Notes: a model not told the origin generated them from the sequence alone. Numbered from the stretch's first letter, positions 42,801-50,520 are shown. The stretch: DNA of 64,000 nt from a virus (IMGVR_UViG_3300030106_005205:1-64000); one strand, 5' to 3'. Program-made: numbers and translations.

Positions 42801-44628
42801 AAGCATATTTATTTATACCAGCTAAATTGCCTGCGCCAAATGCTTGCGTAGCAGATTTTCTAATCACAAACTCGCCCGGAGTTAGCATTGCTGGAACTGT
42901 GTCTCTATTGCCTGTTCCGGGAACAAGACCTCCTGAAGCAAAGCCTCTAGGTCCTGATCCTATTGATGGAACACTAAGTCTTCTGAGTAGTGAATTAATA
43001 GCTATATTATTTGCTATAACAGCCGTGGTATTTCCAGACAGGGCCTTAGTATTTGGTACTAAAGCGGCAGCTAATTGTTTAACTGTTCCGCTCAACAAGC
43101 TTGTAGCACTTGCCTGTTTTGCTACTGTTGATGAACCAGTTCCGGATATAGCTCCACCAACAGCTGACCCAACCCTTCCTACTCCACCAAACGAGCTAGC
43201 AAATCCTTGAGCAAACCCTATTGCTCCTTTAGCTAGTTTTATTGTAGCAAACTTAAGCATTAATGGTAGCAGTGGAACTAAAGTTTCTGATACGCTCAAA
43301 AATGCATTAGCCAATCCAGCCAAACTTTTTGCAACTGCCTGAAATGTTGCTGACTCAGATATAGTTCTGATCAATTTTCCGAACCTAGCAGATATTTGTT
43401 CGAATGTTTTTATAAGTGGGGTTAGACCTTTTTCTACGTCTGAACCCAATCCTTCAACTGCACCAGCTTGAGCCTCAGCAAAAGCAGACTCAGCTTTCCT
43501 GAAGTTTCTAATTGCGGGTAGTAATTTACCAATCTGGCGAATACCACCAAGTTGTTCTGTAATTGCAGAAAGCGTAACTGCATCACCTTTCTGAACAATC
43601 TTATCAAGTTCGCTAGATAATATTCGAAACGATTGAAAGAGCCCAACAAACTTACCATTGGCATCTGTAAGATTAATTCCTAATTGTTTTAATGTATCAA
43701 TTGTACCTCTTCTCTGAATACGAGAAAAGATTGTTCTTAAGCCAGTAGCAACTGTTTCGGCAGATTCACGAGTCGTAGAACGTACAGCTGTAAAAACACC
43801 AATAAATTGATTGAGCGCATCAATTGGTTTCTCAACTTCGCCAGCAGAAAGTGCAAAAACACCACCGGCACGTCTAATCGCTGCAATTAAATCATCAGAC
43901 TCAACGGCGAATTTCTTAGAAACTCTATTCAACGATCCAAGAATAGCTTCAGACTGAGATGCAGAAATACCAAACTGATTCAGAGCAGCAACTAGCCCTT
44001 CAGCGGTCTGTTTCATTTCACCAAATGTAGGAGCAAGAGAAGACCTTGCAACAGCAGTTATAGAGGACTTTATTTGATTTATTGATTGTCCTGTTTGTGC
44101 AAATATTTGGCTAATTTCTAATAGCTCATTTGCATCTTTACCTAACCCTGTAGCTAAATCATTAACAGCCTTTTTCAGTGAATTTAAGTTACCAGTAGTT
44201 CTTCCTGTTATTTGTGAAAGTTTTACAAGACCTCTTTCAAACTCAAGAGCTTTTGAAACGCCTTCTGAAATAGCTTGTGTCAAACGGAAGACTGTCCCGG
44301 TTACGATACCAGCAGCAGCAAATCTTTTAAAGGTAAGCGCAGTTTCTTTACCTAAAATCTGCATGGCATTTGCAGCTTGTTTTGTATTGTTGCCAAGCGT
44401 TCTCACACTCTTGCCAGCAGTCATCGCGTTTGTATTTAACCTGCTAGTATTTTTACTTAGCGTTTTAGTGGCATTGCTAATCTGAGTTAGCTGTTGTTTT
44501 GCACCCTTGGGCAAGTTAAGATTAACATTAGCATTTATATTGCCAAGCTGTTGACGTATAGTCTGTGTAATGGCCCTAATATTTTTAGGACCAGAAAGTA
44601 TAACCTGTGCATTTATATTAAAAGCCAT
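36850..44628 (-). CDS. tail tape measure protein
   Basis: A 2592-residue protein, by far the largest gene here. Features are an N-terminal coiled-coil region, two 'GG...DTVPAxLTPGEFV' motifs at about residues 560-600 and 905-940 that are typical of tape measures, a membrane-like Ala/Leu/Gly helix around residues 1080-1110 (LGAAAAAGAAALFIL), long Lys/Glu/Gln coiled coils and Ala/Pro-rich linkers near the C-terminus. It sets tail length and probably helps DNA entry. At about 0.15 nm per residue a tail of roughly 390 nm is expected. It is preceded by tail chaperone-like genes and a terminator. Confidence 0.95.
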   Translation of the reverse strand: MAFNINAQVILSGPKNIRAITQTIRQQLGNINANVNLNLPKGAKQQLTQISNATKTLSKNTSRLNTNAMTAGKSVRTLGNNTKQAANAMQILGKETALTFKRFAAAGIVTGTVFRLTQAISEGVSKALEFERGLVKLSQITGRTTGNLNSLKKAVNDLATGLGKDANELLEISQIFAQTGQSINQIKSSITAVARSSLAPTFGEMKQTAEGLVAALNQFGISASQSEAILGSLNRVSKKFAVESDDLIAAIRRAGGVFALSAGEVEKPIDALNQFIGVFTAVRSTTRESAETVATGLRTIFSRIQRRGTIDTLKQLGINLTDANGKFVGLFQSFRILSSELDKIVQKGDAVTLSAITEQLGGIRQIGKLLPAIRNFRKAESAFAEAQAGAVEGLGSDVEKGLTPLIKTFEQISARFGKLIRTISESATFQAVAKSLAGLANAFLSVSETLVPLLPLMLKFATIKLAKGAIGFAQGFASSFGGVGRVGSAVGGAISGTGSSTVAKQASATSLLSGTVKQLAAALVPNTKALSGNTTAVIANNIAINSLLRRLSVPSIGSGPRGFASGGLVPGTGNRDTVPAMLTPGEFVIRKSATQAFGAGNLAGINKYASGGVVGSVTSPFNMSVLNGLSGSSRFSARGASVRSIANEGSSARIELEKAFRRDVSKGGANLDSELAELRALRVAGSATGGANPLKSNQYSGLRSRIANKVKGRGNVKRLKNFKSTDQAIAFVEGADLETAGINSLMQGASLIAPRGIATGVNPNFRDKFGDILMQRVPQLLAQGLGEMGKTLATLPQPLTRLLDRGALGSVEGQLFEGFTRLATQNFLTDELRDTTSPLFDVQGGNLARYKELFGTLFSFPSEIKNNFAQDKIDSTFGKAVKTFKSQSIRFNPAMVEKFSLFASGGMASGTDTVPALLTPGEFVVNKNSAKSFGYGNLKNINKYAKGGRVQGFNNGGPVKGGMGGGAMMGALLLPDLLFTIPMLTEAVKQSAEGVEGAGSQLTFALISLATTAAFLAPSLVNLGKSVGGLKGLFLGKQGAKVFDFARRQGAGRFESAREALITRGGGARGGSRGVAALKGLGLASLPVLGAAAAAGAAALFILDKSTKKVADNLRTRGLTELTDAMKKAADSFREIAENTSGLNLQLLERANKNAAAAVKSFSGSIELSNQATLMENETFGGSFTRGLTLLSEMVGNVGRGSDERRRLEMSSAAGRLGRTFRENFSGFDAEFAESSSKAFAKVQEQFAADQIQQFTSAGGSGEDAARMVTNVLNQLKTLNDAGDIDFRKTTTSLRMLEAILRDSGDAGQAAAEQIGRDLQVQFISKVEETAARLGPAGDKLRAVVGQLFEGDPQAFADVESALGSIDSVSQFIRENFDPETARILGAEFNKLSKEALATTVETAKSSQRIGIMNQALKETSIFIDSTINTLRRFAAASKQLSAGLNRVNSNLDKDVSEILSGQANFTLGEQANPLKNLDLFAANSAAQVEQAFSILGSAGDEATKGLLNGLKEAVTFGADFNKVITDVIKTTTQQSIDQGDQIINVDQVVQNFEKALGEEFSKSKVGKIFIDDFRASIQSKATAREGESIIPLDTLKATLENGSDLFERFSESGKTITETLADIIDSMREVEQATLQRLAQEFKIADAVRKIDLKQLDLADRVRDIRGIGNVGRRDANIQQVVADLGKRIAILTGGETNPTAIGKAQGRIRGRITELQTKREGQPLNEDELTELAGLKDEFSRNTEALKLLAENTSALTAVQNKIAELQSRQDASRKGLVGLLGQLGEVQNRARAGDFKGAREQALDIRKTFATIQKLQKGIPLNLDEAAKVLGGEFDQLLLDLGANPEALKKAIDNGFKLGRGAAVGGLGQLGIQLPANAFENVNLGDQINDAKNEADRIAKLQNAAFEALKNNAKLASDAVNNSKTAADIMQKALRDTTVELLNFKRALQFNVNPNQAPPEQPAAAAPAAAAQAVAAGGGGFQNIEPGKVRKNPAAIKRGEQIKALTGGNVNRFKTLKEEEKVLEERLASERKSADEARANQTEINKANQARVARMRDSVKLSEDQFKLAQENLRKFDEENRAMRREKDLGSLMKEKGATGLDSLAEILDKETKEGSTLTGFDDSGSPLSGKEFIKKRQRGTGISGAFFKKGGSRVEQVGGLDMRGGLDLGNTDRTVLLDDLRRTEATLEAHQEGLRKAEQKSLDDFLRPDEEKAEAKLAEMAAQRKAKLDASPSAQQFVADREAMLKFDPTMSAFDARLYDDEALNAQLGRPAGGTPFQPIQGVSQAPKKRETEMERRMRFNKQRGGRPVGTVESQFGISNSKLRLADAIKRGEFEGTGLMTDEDGTGAARLEYDIPQSLAEDQGLIPQGKIRNFKGYDPKLGLLKKDSYLSSRVTNQEVSAAIEFRRQQDLAAGNIDPMSGALTDKGREARGFKSKEDILSATKERQLGKAQRINQARNMLRSGKLQKGQVQDYIKTGQMPKPAFGANAGPAAAGPPAAGPAAAGGGVAGPDVAMNNLAQALNGVKDGFQINVGEINVTISNATELANSIKSMVVEAVKEGVGSVDLNNAPAGGDVVSQINGPPGAYA

Positions 44629-44648
44629 ATTTGTCTCTTAGCTTATTT

Positions 44649-44694
44649 AAAAAATAAAGCGGCCACAACACAACTTTTATTGCTATGACCGCTT
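44649..44694 (-). terminator. intrinsic terminator before the tape measure gene
   Basis: On the minus strand AAGCGGTCA (from 44694) pairs with TGGCCGCTT (to 44657), eight pairs with one mismatch and a 20-nt loop, followed by TATTTTTTA. It lies between the 44705-45640 gene and the tape measure start. It may lower transcription into the very long gene rather than end it fully. Confidence 0.7.
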
Positions 44695-44704
44695 ATCCAT
44701 TTAA

Positions 44705-45640
44705 TTATGAAGCATGAGCTTCTTTATTCTTTTCCGTATCGGCCTTTTTAGGTCGGCCACGACGCTTTTTCGGAGGTTCTTCTACAGCTTCTTCAACTAC
44801 TTCTTCAACCTCTTCTTCTGTGTCGTCTTCCTTATTAGCGGAAACGGGATTACCATCATCATCTAAAAAGGGAGAAAACTCAACTTCCCAGTCACCACTT
44901 TTAGTAACCTCACGTCCTGTGATATCAACAAAGATGTACTCGTCATCATTAATCCATTTTATGAGATTACCATTTTCGTCGATGTGATTTCCCTCGTAGT
45001 CAATAAGCTTGCCTTGATTGTCAACCAACCGAAACTTATCGTCTACATAGTCAAATTCCTTTAAGAACTTATTTTCTGGAAGTTTTTGGTCTAGATCTTC
45101 TGTTCCAGACATTAAATAGAAGAATTCAGTGGCTCCAGCAACCGCAACCGGATCGTCTTGGTTAGCCATATATTCATCATAACCTTCTTTAAAATATGGT
45201 TCTTCTGTAGTATTATACACCAGACATCGAGAAAAAAGAAAGTTAAAACGCGCTGCATCTGCTTTGCCCTCGCAAGTAATAGAGTCTAATTCTGACCTTC
45301 CAGATAGCATAGATATCATTTCTGCTCTTGATCGTGCCATTTCTAGCGCAATGTCTTTAGCTTCAGAAAGTTTAATTCCACCTTTAGTTAGAGAATATTC
45401 TCCATCAACTACTTTTTTTCTTAAGGCCTGATATTGTTTTTCTCGTTCATCATTCCAGAGTTCTCTTTTTCTAAGCTCATTATCGAGCTGGTCTCTAAGC
45501 AAGTCACCGCCCTGAAGAGCATCATTAAAAACTTTGGCTCTTATTTCATTAGCTTCCTTGACTTGCTCAATTTTTGGTCGAATGACTGCATAATCTTCAT
45601 CTGCAAATTTAAAAGTTCTTTTATCCCTAGAATTACTCAT
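44705..45640 (-). CDS. putative tail chaperone-like protein with C-terminal AT-hook
   Basis: A 311-residue acidic protein located just before the tape measure, the usual place of tail assembly chaperones. The first 130 residues are helical and charged (KFADEDYAVIRPKIEQVKEA). The middle contains repeated DxxGNLI-type phrases (VDNQGKLIDYEGNHI, DENGNLIKWIND). The C-terminus is acidic (EEEVEEVVEEAVEE) and ends with PPKKRRGRPKKAD, which matches an AT-hook. I see no frameshift signal to its neighbour. A terminator follows the gene. Confidence 0.55.
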   Translation of the reverse strand: MSNSRDKRTFKFADEDYAVIRPKIEQVKEANEIRAKVFNDALQGGDLLRDQLDNELRKRELWNDEREKQYQALRKKVVDGEYSLTKGGIKLSEAKDIALEMARSRAEMISMLSGRSELDSITCEGKADAARFNFLFSRCLVYNTTEEPYFKEGYDEYMANQDDPVAVAGATEFFYLMSGTEDLDQKLPENKFLKEFDYVDDKFRLVDNQGKLIDYEGNHIDENGNLIKWINDDEYIFVDITGREVTKSGDWEVEFSPFLDDDGNPVSANKEDDTEEEVEEVVEEAVEEPPKKRRGRPKKADTEKNKEAHAS

Positions 45641-45956
45641 TATCCTGATCTCCTACTACATAAAAATTAGTTATATATCTGTTCCATGTTAAAGTATATT
45701 GGCTTACTTCATTCTGAGCAGCCCTCGAATTTGAATTTCCAAGATCCAAAATTTTAGTTCTTGCTTCTGACCACAAATTTCTGTAATATTTTTCGTCATC
45801 ATCTAAGTCTGAATATGGTTTTCCGTGACCCCATAAAAACCCAAAAGAATCTTCAAAAGCCGCAAGAGACCCAATTGTTGTCGTATTAAATTTTTTAGTT
45901 AAATTATTTATTAATCTCTTCTTAGAAAAATTCGAAAATTCATCTTTCTTGTTCAC
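45633..45956 (-). CDS. conserved small phage tail-operon protein
   Basis: A 107-residue protein. The central block FGFLWGHGKPYSDLDDDEKY and YRNLWSEARTKILDLGNSNS is a pattern I know from conserved phage proteins of similar size whose function is unknown. It is basic at the N-terminus and lies in the gene set between the tube and tape measure. It overlaps the next gene by 8 nt, so coupled translation is likely. Confidence 0.55.
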   Translation of the reverse strand: MNKKDEFSNFSKKRLINNLTKKFNTTTIGSLAAFEDSFGFLWGHGKPYSDLDDDEKYYRNLWSEARTKILDLGNSNSRAAQNEVSQYTLTWNRYITNFYVVGDQDNE

Positions 45957-45971
45957 ATCCTGTACTCCTTA

Positions 45972-47012
45972 TTATTTTTTAGTTGCCATTTCCATAAGTT
46001 CTTTCCTTAATCTCATTTTTACATCACTTAGCTGATGTTCATGTATAACTTCACCACCTGCTTGCTTAACTTCCTTAAGTCTATTCTTCACTTTCATTCT
46101 ATCACTATGGGTGTTCAAATCATAGATATTTTCAGCATCTTCTCTATTGGTGACCATAAATATCTCACCCCCCTTTTGCCCAGAAATCTTGTCTGCATTT
46201 TTCTGATCTCTGTATTTATCAGCCTCTTTTCTTTGAATTGTACTCCACCCATCAAATGCGTCATCATCGTTAAAAACTTCATCTGGGGGAGCCTCGGGAC
46301 TTTGTCTTGCATTATCATACATCTTAGAATACAAGATAAGGTTTCTTTGAAAGATATTGAAATGTGATGAAGGGAAATCAAAAATAGGATTATCTTTTTG
46401 TGAATCCCAATAGCTTTTCCAAGGGTTTGTTCTCGATACCTCTCTTAAATACGGTACTATAGAATATTCTTCGATCCATCTGTCGTATGCAAAATCTAAT
46501 AAGCCGGAACTCTGGTCTAGCAATTTATCGGGATCATATATCTGGTTTTCTTTCAAGTCAAATATTGAGAGAGCTATAGCAAACCTATCCCTAACAAAAT
46601 CTTTATATGATTCCAATGTTACATGATCTGTAGACGATTTCTTGTGAATTGCGTCTGTTATTGCTTTTCTAACACCTGCAAGCCTTCTTTTTAGTGATTG
46701 CTTTGCTTTTGTATTGTAGAAATTTTTAAAGATAGATATTTGTATTTCTTCTACTGTTTCTTCGGCTGCTTTCAGCCTTTTATCATCGTCAGAAGTCCAA
46801 ATACCTCTATTGTGAAGAACTTGTTTTAGCTGTTCTTTTGTAATTAACTGGTTATAATTTAAGCCTTCTCCAGCCTCTTTTGCAAGAAACTCAGCAAGAG
46901 TTCTTTTCTCTGGAGTTGGACTTACTATCTTGTATATTTGTCCATCAAATCTAAAAAAGATAACACCAGACAAAAGCTTTTCTACTATGAAGCTTTTTTC
47001 ACTACTGTCCAT
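45972..47012 (-). CDS. putative tail assembly protein
   Basis: A 346-residue charged, mostly helical protein placed between the tail tube and the tape measure, where tail assembly chaperones lie. The N-terminus has a beta hairpin-like VIFFRFDGQIYKIVSPTPEK. The middle contains FVRDRFAIALSIFDLKENQI, and the end is a long basic helix. No specific family is recognised. A ribosome-binding site TAGGAA lies 5 nt upstream of its start. The role is inferred from position. Confidence 0.5.
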   Translation of the reverse strand: MDSSEKSFIVEKLLSGVIFFRFDGQIYKIVSPTPEKRTLAEFLAKEAGEGLNYNQLITKEQLKQVLHNRGIWTSDDDKRLKAAEETVEEIQISIFKNFYNTKAKQSLKRRLAGVRKAITDAIHKKSSTDHVTLESYKDFVRDRFAIALSIFDLKENQIYDPDKLLDQSSGLLDFAYDRWIEEYSIVPYLREVSRTNPWKSYWDSQKDNPIFDFPSSHFNIFQRNLILYSKMYDNARQSPEAPPDEVFNDDDAFDGWSTIQRKEADKYRDQKNADKISGQKGGEIFMVTNREDAENIYDLNTHSDRMKVKNRLKEVKQAGGEVIHEHQLSDVKMRLRKELMEMATKK

Positions 47013-47099
47013 AAAATTCCTAAAAATCCTAAAACGTCAGCAACCTCACTTGCCCATTCCGCGCGTCTTTATTTGGGCTATCGCTATCGCTACCGACAA

Positions 47100-47133
47100 A
47101 AATAAAGCAAAGGGGCCACATTGCTGCAGCCCC
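47100..47133 (-). terminator. intrinsic terminator after the tail tube gene
   Basis: On the minus strand GGGGC (47133-47129), a 12-nt loop and GCCCC (47116-47112), then TTTGCTTTATTTTT. The stem is short but GC-rich. The U tract is interrupted by GC. It lies 13 nt after the tube stop and would limit read-through from the highly expressed tube gene. The rest of the 133-nt gap holds a GCGATA tandem repeat and the next ribosome-binding site. Confidence 0.65.
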
Positions 47134-47145
47134 AATGCATTATCA

Positions 47146-48315
47146 TTACACATATACACCAGTGCCGACGTAGGTTTCACGCTCGCCCCACCACGTTTCA
47201 CCGTCAGTGGCACCACCGCTAGCATCTACATCTGAAAGATGCATTACAGTAAAGTCATTGAAATTGGTATAAGAATAAGTAACTGTAGCGTTTCCACCAC
47301 CAGCATCACCACCACCGTATGAAACGGAAGATAGTTTATTCTTCTGACCCATCCAAACTCTTAAACCTTCACAGGTTGCAATACGAATTCTTCTCTCATT
47401 AAGATTAGATTTTGTATTACATACAGCCGAATCAGTACAATCGTCCAAAGCGTTAATCAAATCACCACTAGATGTGGTAACTTCAATATCACAAGTAACT
47501 TCAACTGGGAATGTAACTGTCTTAGCGTAAGGCAGCTTAGAGCCCAGTTCAAAGATATCCTCGCGAGAGACATCAGTAGAAACTGTAATCGAGGAAATGT
47601 GCGCAGTTCCCTTTTGTCCTGACGTACCAACACCCGGAATGTCTTCTGGAACAATTGTGTAGTCAGCTTTATTACACTGAGTGAGTCCGGTTGCGAACTG
47701 AATGTTTTCACGTCTATTCACACCGCCTGAACCAATCGGAGCATCGTTATTACCACCAAATGCACCAGCGGTAGCAGTTGGATGATAGCGAACACCACAA
47801 TCTTCAGAAATAGTATTCTTTGCTGTCCCAGACTTCCATACTTTATAGTTACCGACTAAAGTGATATCTTCAGAGAAGTTATCATCAAGCGGGAAGTTAT
47901 AGCCAACAGAAGAAACAACAAGACCTGACATTTCTACGTAGGAACCAGCGGCGGAGGAGTCTTCTCCAGCTGATTGCTTCGCTTCATCCCATATACCAAG
48001 TTGAACAAATGTTTTAACATCTGAATCAACCCTGTTGGTTAATGAGGGTCCGTTTGATTGATCTGCAGTGGCCAAACAATAAAGTGGAATGTAACCATCT
48101 AAAACTTTAGACATAGTCACTTCAACGTCTGGTGTTCCCTCTACGTTTTCGTAAATGGAAATTTGACCGAGCTCGAATACTTGTTCTAGGTTAAAGTTTG
48201 TTGTAATACCAATGGATTGAACACCGTGAGCAGCAGTCCGTGTACCGGAGCCGCCTGAACCGTTCTTACCAAAGGATACTTGCTGAATAGCGTAATATAC
48301 TCTATTATTTGCCAT
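47146..48315 (-). CDS. tail tube protein with internal duplication
   Basis: A 389-residue protein encoded between neck genes and tail chaperone-like genes, the canonical tail tube position. It contains two related halves. SIGITTNFNLEQVFELGQIS (residue about 34) followed by VEVTMSKVLDGYIP matches SITVSTDVSREDIFELGSKL (about 243) followed by VEVTCDIEVTTSSGDL. A duplicated tube domain in one chain is consistent with a tube ring made of fewer subunits. It has its own promoter-like leader with a palindrome and AGGAGAA. No sheath gene accompanies it. Confidence 0.78.
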   Translation of the reverse strand: MANNRVYYAIQQVSFGKNGSGGSGTRTAAHGVQSIGITTNFNLEQVFELGQISIYENVEGTPDVEVTMSKVLDGYIPLYCLATADQSNGPSLTNRVDSDVKTFVQLGIWDEAKQSAGEDSSAAGSYVEMSGLVVSSVGYNFPLDDNFSEDITLVGNYKVWKSGTAKNTISEDCGVRYHPTATAGAFGGNNDAPIGSGGVNRRENIQFATGLTQCNKADYTIVPEDIPGVGTSGQKGTAHISSITVSTDVSREDIFELGSKLPYAKTVTFPVEVTCDIEVTTSSGDLINALDDCTDSAVCNTKSNLNERRIRIATCEGLRVWMGQKNKLSSVSYGGGDAGGGNATVTYSYTNFNDFTVMHLSDVDASGGATDGETWWGERETYVGTGVYV

Positions 48316-48340
48316 TAAACTTCTCCTGAAAAAATATAGT

Positions 48341-48369
48341 TAGATACCGTATCTAGTCTAATATACACC
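48341..48369 (-). promoter_or_regulatory. promoter candidate plus palindrome before the tube gene
   Basis: The 57-nt leader reads, on the minus strand, GGTGTATATT (48369-48360), then the 15-nt palindrome TAGATAC-G-GTATCTA (48355-48341), a T run and AGGAGAA. The GGTGTATAWT motif and the ACTATATTTTTT...AGGAGAA end recur before 53818. TATATT may act as a -10 box, and the palindrome could be an operator or a protective 5' hairpin. Confidence 0.4.
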
Positions 48370-48372
48370 AAA

Positions 48373-49347
48373 TTAGTCTATCACGACCTCAAAAGTGGTC
48401 CTGACAGTTGCCTCATGGAGTCTAGAATTATAACTTTGCATCTCGGTTACATTCATGTCCACCATTCTAGCTAACAAATATCTATAATCTTCATCTGTAA
48501 CAATGTTGTCATAGTTATTTGGGTTAGCGACGGTCATTCCCCTAAAATCTAAGGGGAACGCCCCGCTAGAAGCTACAGTATTGCTATTATATAGCCATAC
48601 CTGCTCATCTTTTTGTAAAGAAACAATATCGACAAGCTGATTCCTCCACCATCTAGATTCGGCAATAATATGGAACAAAACATCTTGTCTAACGAACTGA
48701 GATGTATCACCCATCTGATAAGGAGTCATTCTTCTTCTCGGGACCGCTTCAATTACAATTGCGGGCATTTGGACCCTGTGGTTCGCTAAGATACCCCAAG
48801 ATCCTGATCCTGCTACACTGTAGCTAGAATCGTCAACTCGTAAAGAATCATATTGAAGCTCATCCCACCAAGGGGCTTGATCAGCAACATAAGTCTGAAC
48901 ATTCCTGTAGCTGTATTCTAATTCAACAGTAGATGTTGTAGGTATTGCGCTATTAAATACGACCCTACCATTTGGATAATCATAATGATGTCCATAGCTA
49001 GCATCTCCTGTACCCTTTAATACTCCATCAACATAGACTCCTGAGATCTGCGTTGCGGAATAGTCTACTGATTTGTCTGAGTATAGTGTTCCGGTTTCCC
49101 AAACCCAATCTTTTCTGGCAGTCTCCCACACTTCTCCATTATTATAAGACGGATCTTCAACAGGTCTAAGGTCACTAAAATCGCCACCGAAAGCTCCAGA
49201 GGTTGGCTTATCAACATCAGTCCATCCTCCAATTCCTAGAAGTCCCCAATCCATATACCATTTTAGATTAGATTCTAATTCAGAAGTAAATAAAGTATCT
49301 CCAATATTTGATACTTTAGAAAAAGTTGTATAAGGTTCTACTGTCAT
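48373..49347 (-). CDS. putative tail terminator / neck protein
   Basis: A 324-residue protein between the tail-completion gene and the tube gene, the usual place of the tail terminator. It is aromatic and beta-rich. The C-terminal half has MPAIVIEAVPRRRMTPYQMG, FVRQDVLFHIIAESRWWRNQ and LHEATVRTTFEVVID, a pattern seen in virion proteins that cap the tube. The N-terminal half (YVDGVLKGTGDASYGHHYDY) looks like an added beta domain. The role is inferred. The stop of the 49349-49990 gene lies 1 nt before its start. Confidence 0.6.
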   Translation of the reverse strand: MTVEPYTTFSKVSNIGDTLFTSELESNLKWYMDWGLLGIGGWTDVDKPTSGAFGGDFSDLRPVEDPSYNNGEVWETARKDWVWETGTLYSDKSVDYSATQISGVYVDGVLKGTGDASYGHHYDYPNGRVVFNSAIPTTSTVELEYSYRNVQTYVADQAPWWDELQYDSLRVDDSSYSVAGSGSWGILANHRVQMPAIVIEAVPRRRMTPYQMGDTSQFVRQDVLFHIIAESRWWRNQLVDIVSLQKDEQVWLYNSNTVASSGAFPLDFRGMTVANPNNYDNIVTDEDYRYLLARMVDMNVTEMQSYNSRLHEATVRTTFEVVID

Positions 49348-49348
49348 T

Positions 49349-49990
49349 TTATACCACCCTTGATAGTTCTCTTCTTACTATTACTTCAATGTTATCTTCT
49401 AAATCTTCAAGCGCTCTTGTTGCAAAATTGTTATTATCTGTGCCCTGAAATTGAGGAGGTACGGACCAAGCACTTCCTTGTCTTTCTATCATAATTCCAC
49501 TTCCAGTTCTACTTCTTGCTGCACTTCCATCTTTGAAGGAATATCCAATAACAATTCTATTTCCTCCCTCTTGCAATAACCATCTTAACCATTCCAGAGG
49601 TTTTCCTTTTTCTGTGACAAACTCTGCGGCAGGCAAAGAGAGAACTCTTGAATATGATGTCTCTAATATACCTATCTTTATTCCTCCAAAATCGCCTAGT
49701 CCGGGAACAAAGGTTACTTGTATTTCGTCAGCAAATTGTTCCACTATATTTGCAATTCTTGCGGCCCCATCAACCAATCCAAACTGATGTCTTAAAACTC
49801 CTCCAGCAATAGACTGATATTCGGGCGCTGCCTCTAAACTATTTGTAACTAAAATTCTTATGCTTTTTTCTATGTTCGCTATTGCTCTTGGTAAAGATTT
49901 AAGTATCTTATTTCTTATTTCCAGTCTGACTTGTTTTTCAAACTTTTGTACAAAACCTCTCTCTAATTGTATCTTGAAATTAATTGACAT
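49349..49990 (-). CDS. putative tail completion protein (HK97 gp10-like position)
   Basis: A 213-residue protein with a charged N-terminal helix (FVQKFEKQVRLEIRNKILKS) and later LQEGGNRIVIGYSFKDGS, GSGIMIERQGSAWSVPPQF and a C-terminal helix (RALEDLEDNIEVIVRREL). The N-terminal helix, central beta part and final helix match the order of head-tail completion proteins such as HK97 gp10. It overlaps the head-closure gene stop/start and is followed by the tail terminator candidate. Confidence 0.6.
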   Translation of the reverse strand: MSINFKIQLERGFVQKFEKQVRLEIRNKILKSLPRAIANIEKSIRILVTNSLEAAPEYQSIAGGVLRHQFGLVDGAARIANIVEQFADEIQVTFVPGLGDFGGIKIGILETSYSRVLSLPAAEFVTEKGKPLEWLRWLLQEGGNRIVIGYSFKDGSAARSRTGSGIMIERQGSAWSVPPQFQGTDNNNFATRALEDLEDNIEVIVRRELSRVV

Positions 49991-50520
49991 TATTTAATTC
50001 TTTTCCAATTACAAAATACAAAATCATCGTTGCCGAACCCAACAGGCTGTGGATCTGATATTCTCTCAAACCTAGCATCAGCATAATTCTTAATAGCTGT
50101 AGAAGGTTGCAGCTCTTTTGCTCTATAAAGCTTAGGTGTTATCTCTTTTTTAGCAATAGTCTGAATTAGTCCATCTGGTACATTAACAGGCGTTTCCACT
50201 CCAAGAAAGTCTCTATAGTTATATATTACTGCTAAGTTTAAATTCTCGGTACTAATGACAGGCTTCTTGCCAGCTCCTGAACATACAGGACACACTCCTC
50301 CATTCCGAAAAGGTACTGGCCCTCCTGTTAGAAACCTGTTTGAAGACTTCCTTCCAATAGGATCATACACACAATTGCTACAATCTTCATACTTAGTAAC
50401 GCCAAAATAAAGAGTGCACGCAACGGTAAGTGCTGCATCTTCTAACAATGACTTAATCGCATTGCTGAATAAGGTTTTAAATTCACTAGTAATAATACCT
50501 GAAAACGGATTCGTTGACAT
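49990..50520 (-). CDS. putative head closure protein with four-Cys zinc site
   Basis: A 176-residue protein. A CSNCVYDPIGRKSS motif and a CPVCSGAGKKP motif in the first half give a likely zinc knuckle. The rest is mixed alpha/beta (VPDGLIQTIAKKEITPKLYR). It lies between the beta-helix cassette and the tail-completion gene, so a connector or head closure role is plausible, but the four-Cys motif is also used in other small virion proteins. Its start is 1 nt after the preceding stop. Confidence 0.5.
   Translation of the reverse strand: MSTNPFSGIITSEFKTLFSNAIKSLLEDAALTVACTLYFGVTKYEDCSNCVYDPIGRKSSNRFLTGGPVPFRNGGVCPVCSGAGKKPVISTENLNLAVIYNYRDFLGVETPVNVPDGLIQTIAKKEITPKLYRAKELQPSTAIKNYADARFERISDPQPVGFGNDDFVFCNWKRIK

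Noticed and set aside
44705-45956. Programmed frameshift joining two tail chaperone frames
   Set aside because: The two genes overlap by 8 nt with a normal ATG for the second, and I see no slippery heptamer at the overlap.
44629-49347. Contractile tail (sheath) gene
   Set aside because: No protein of sheath size or pattern lies next to the tube. The 47146-48315 product has tube-like repeats only.
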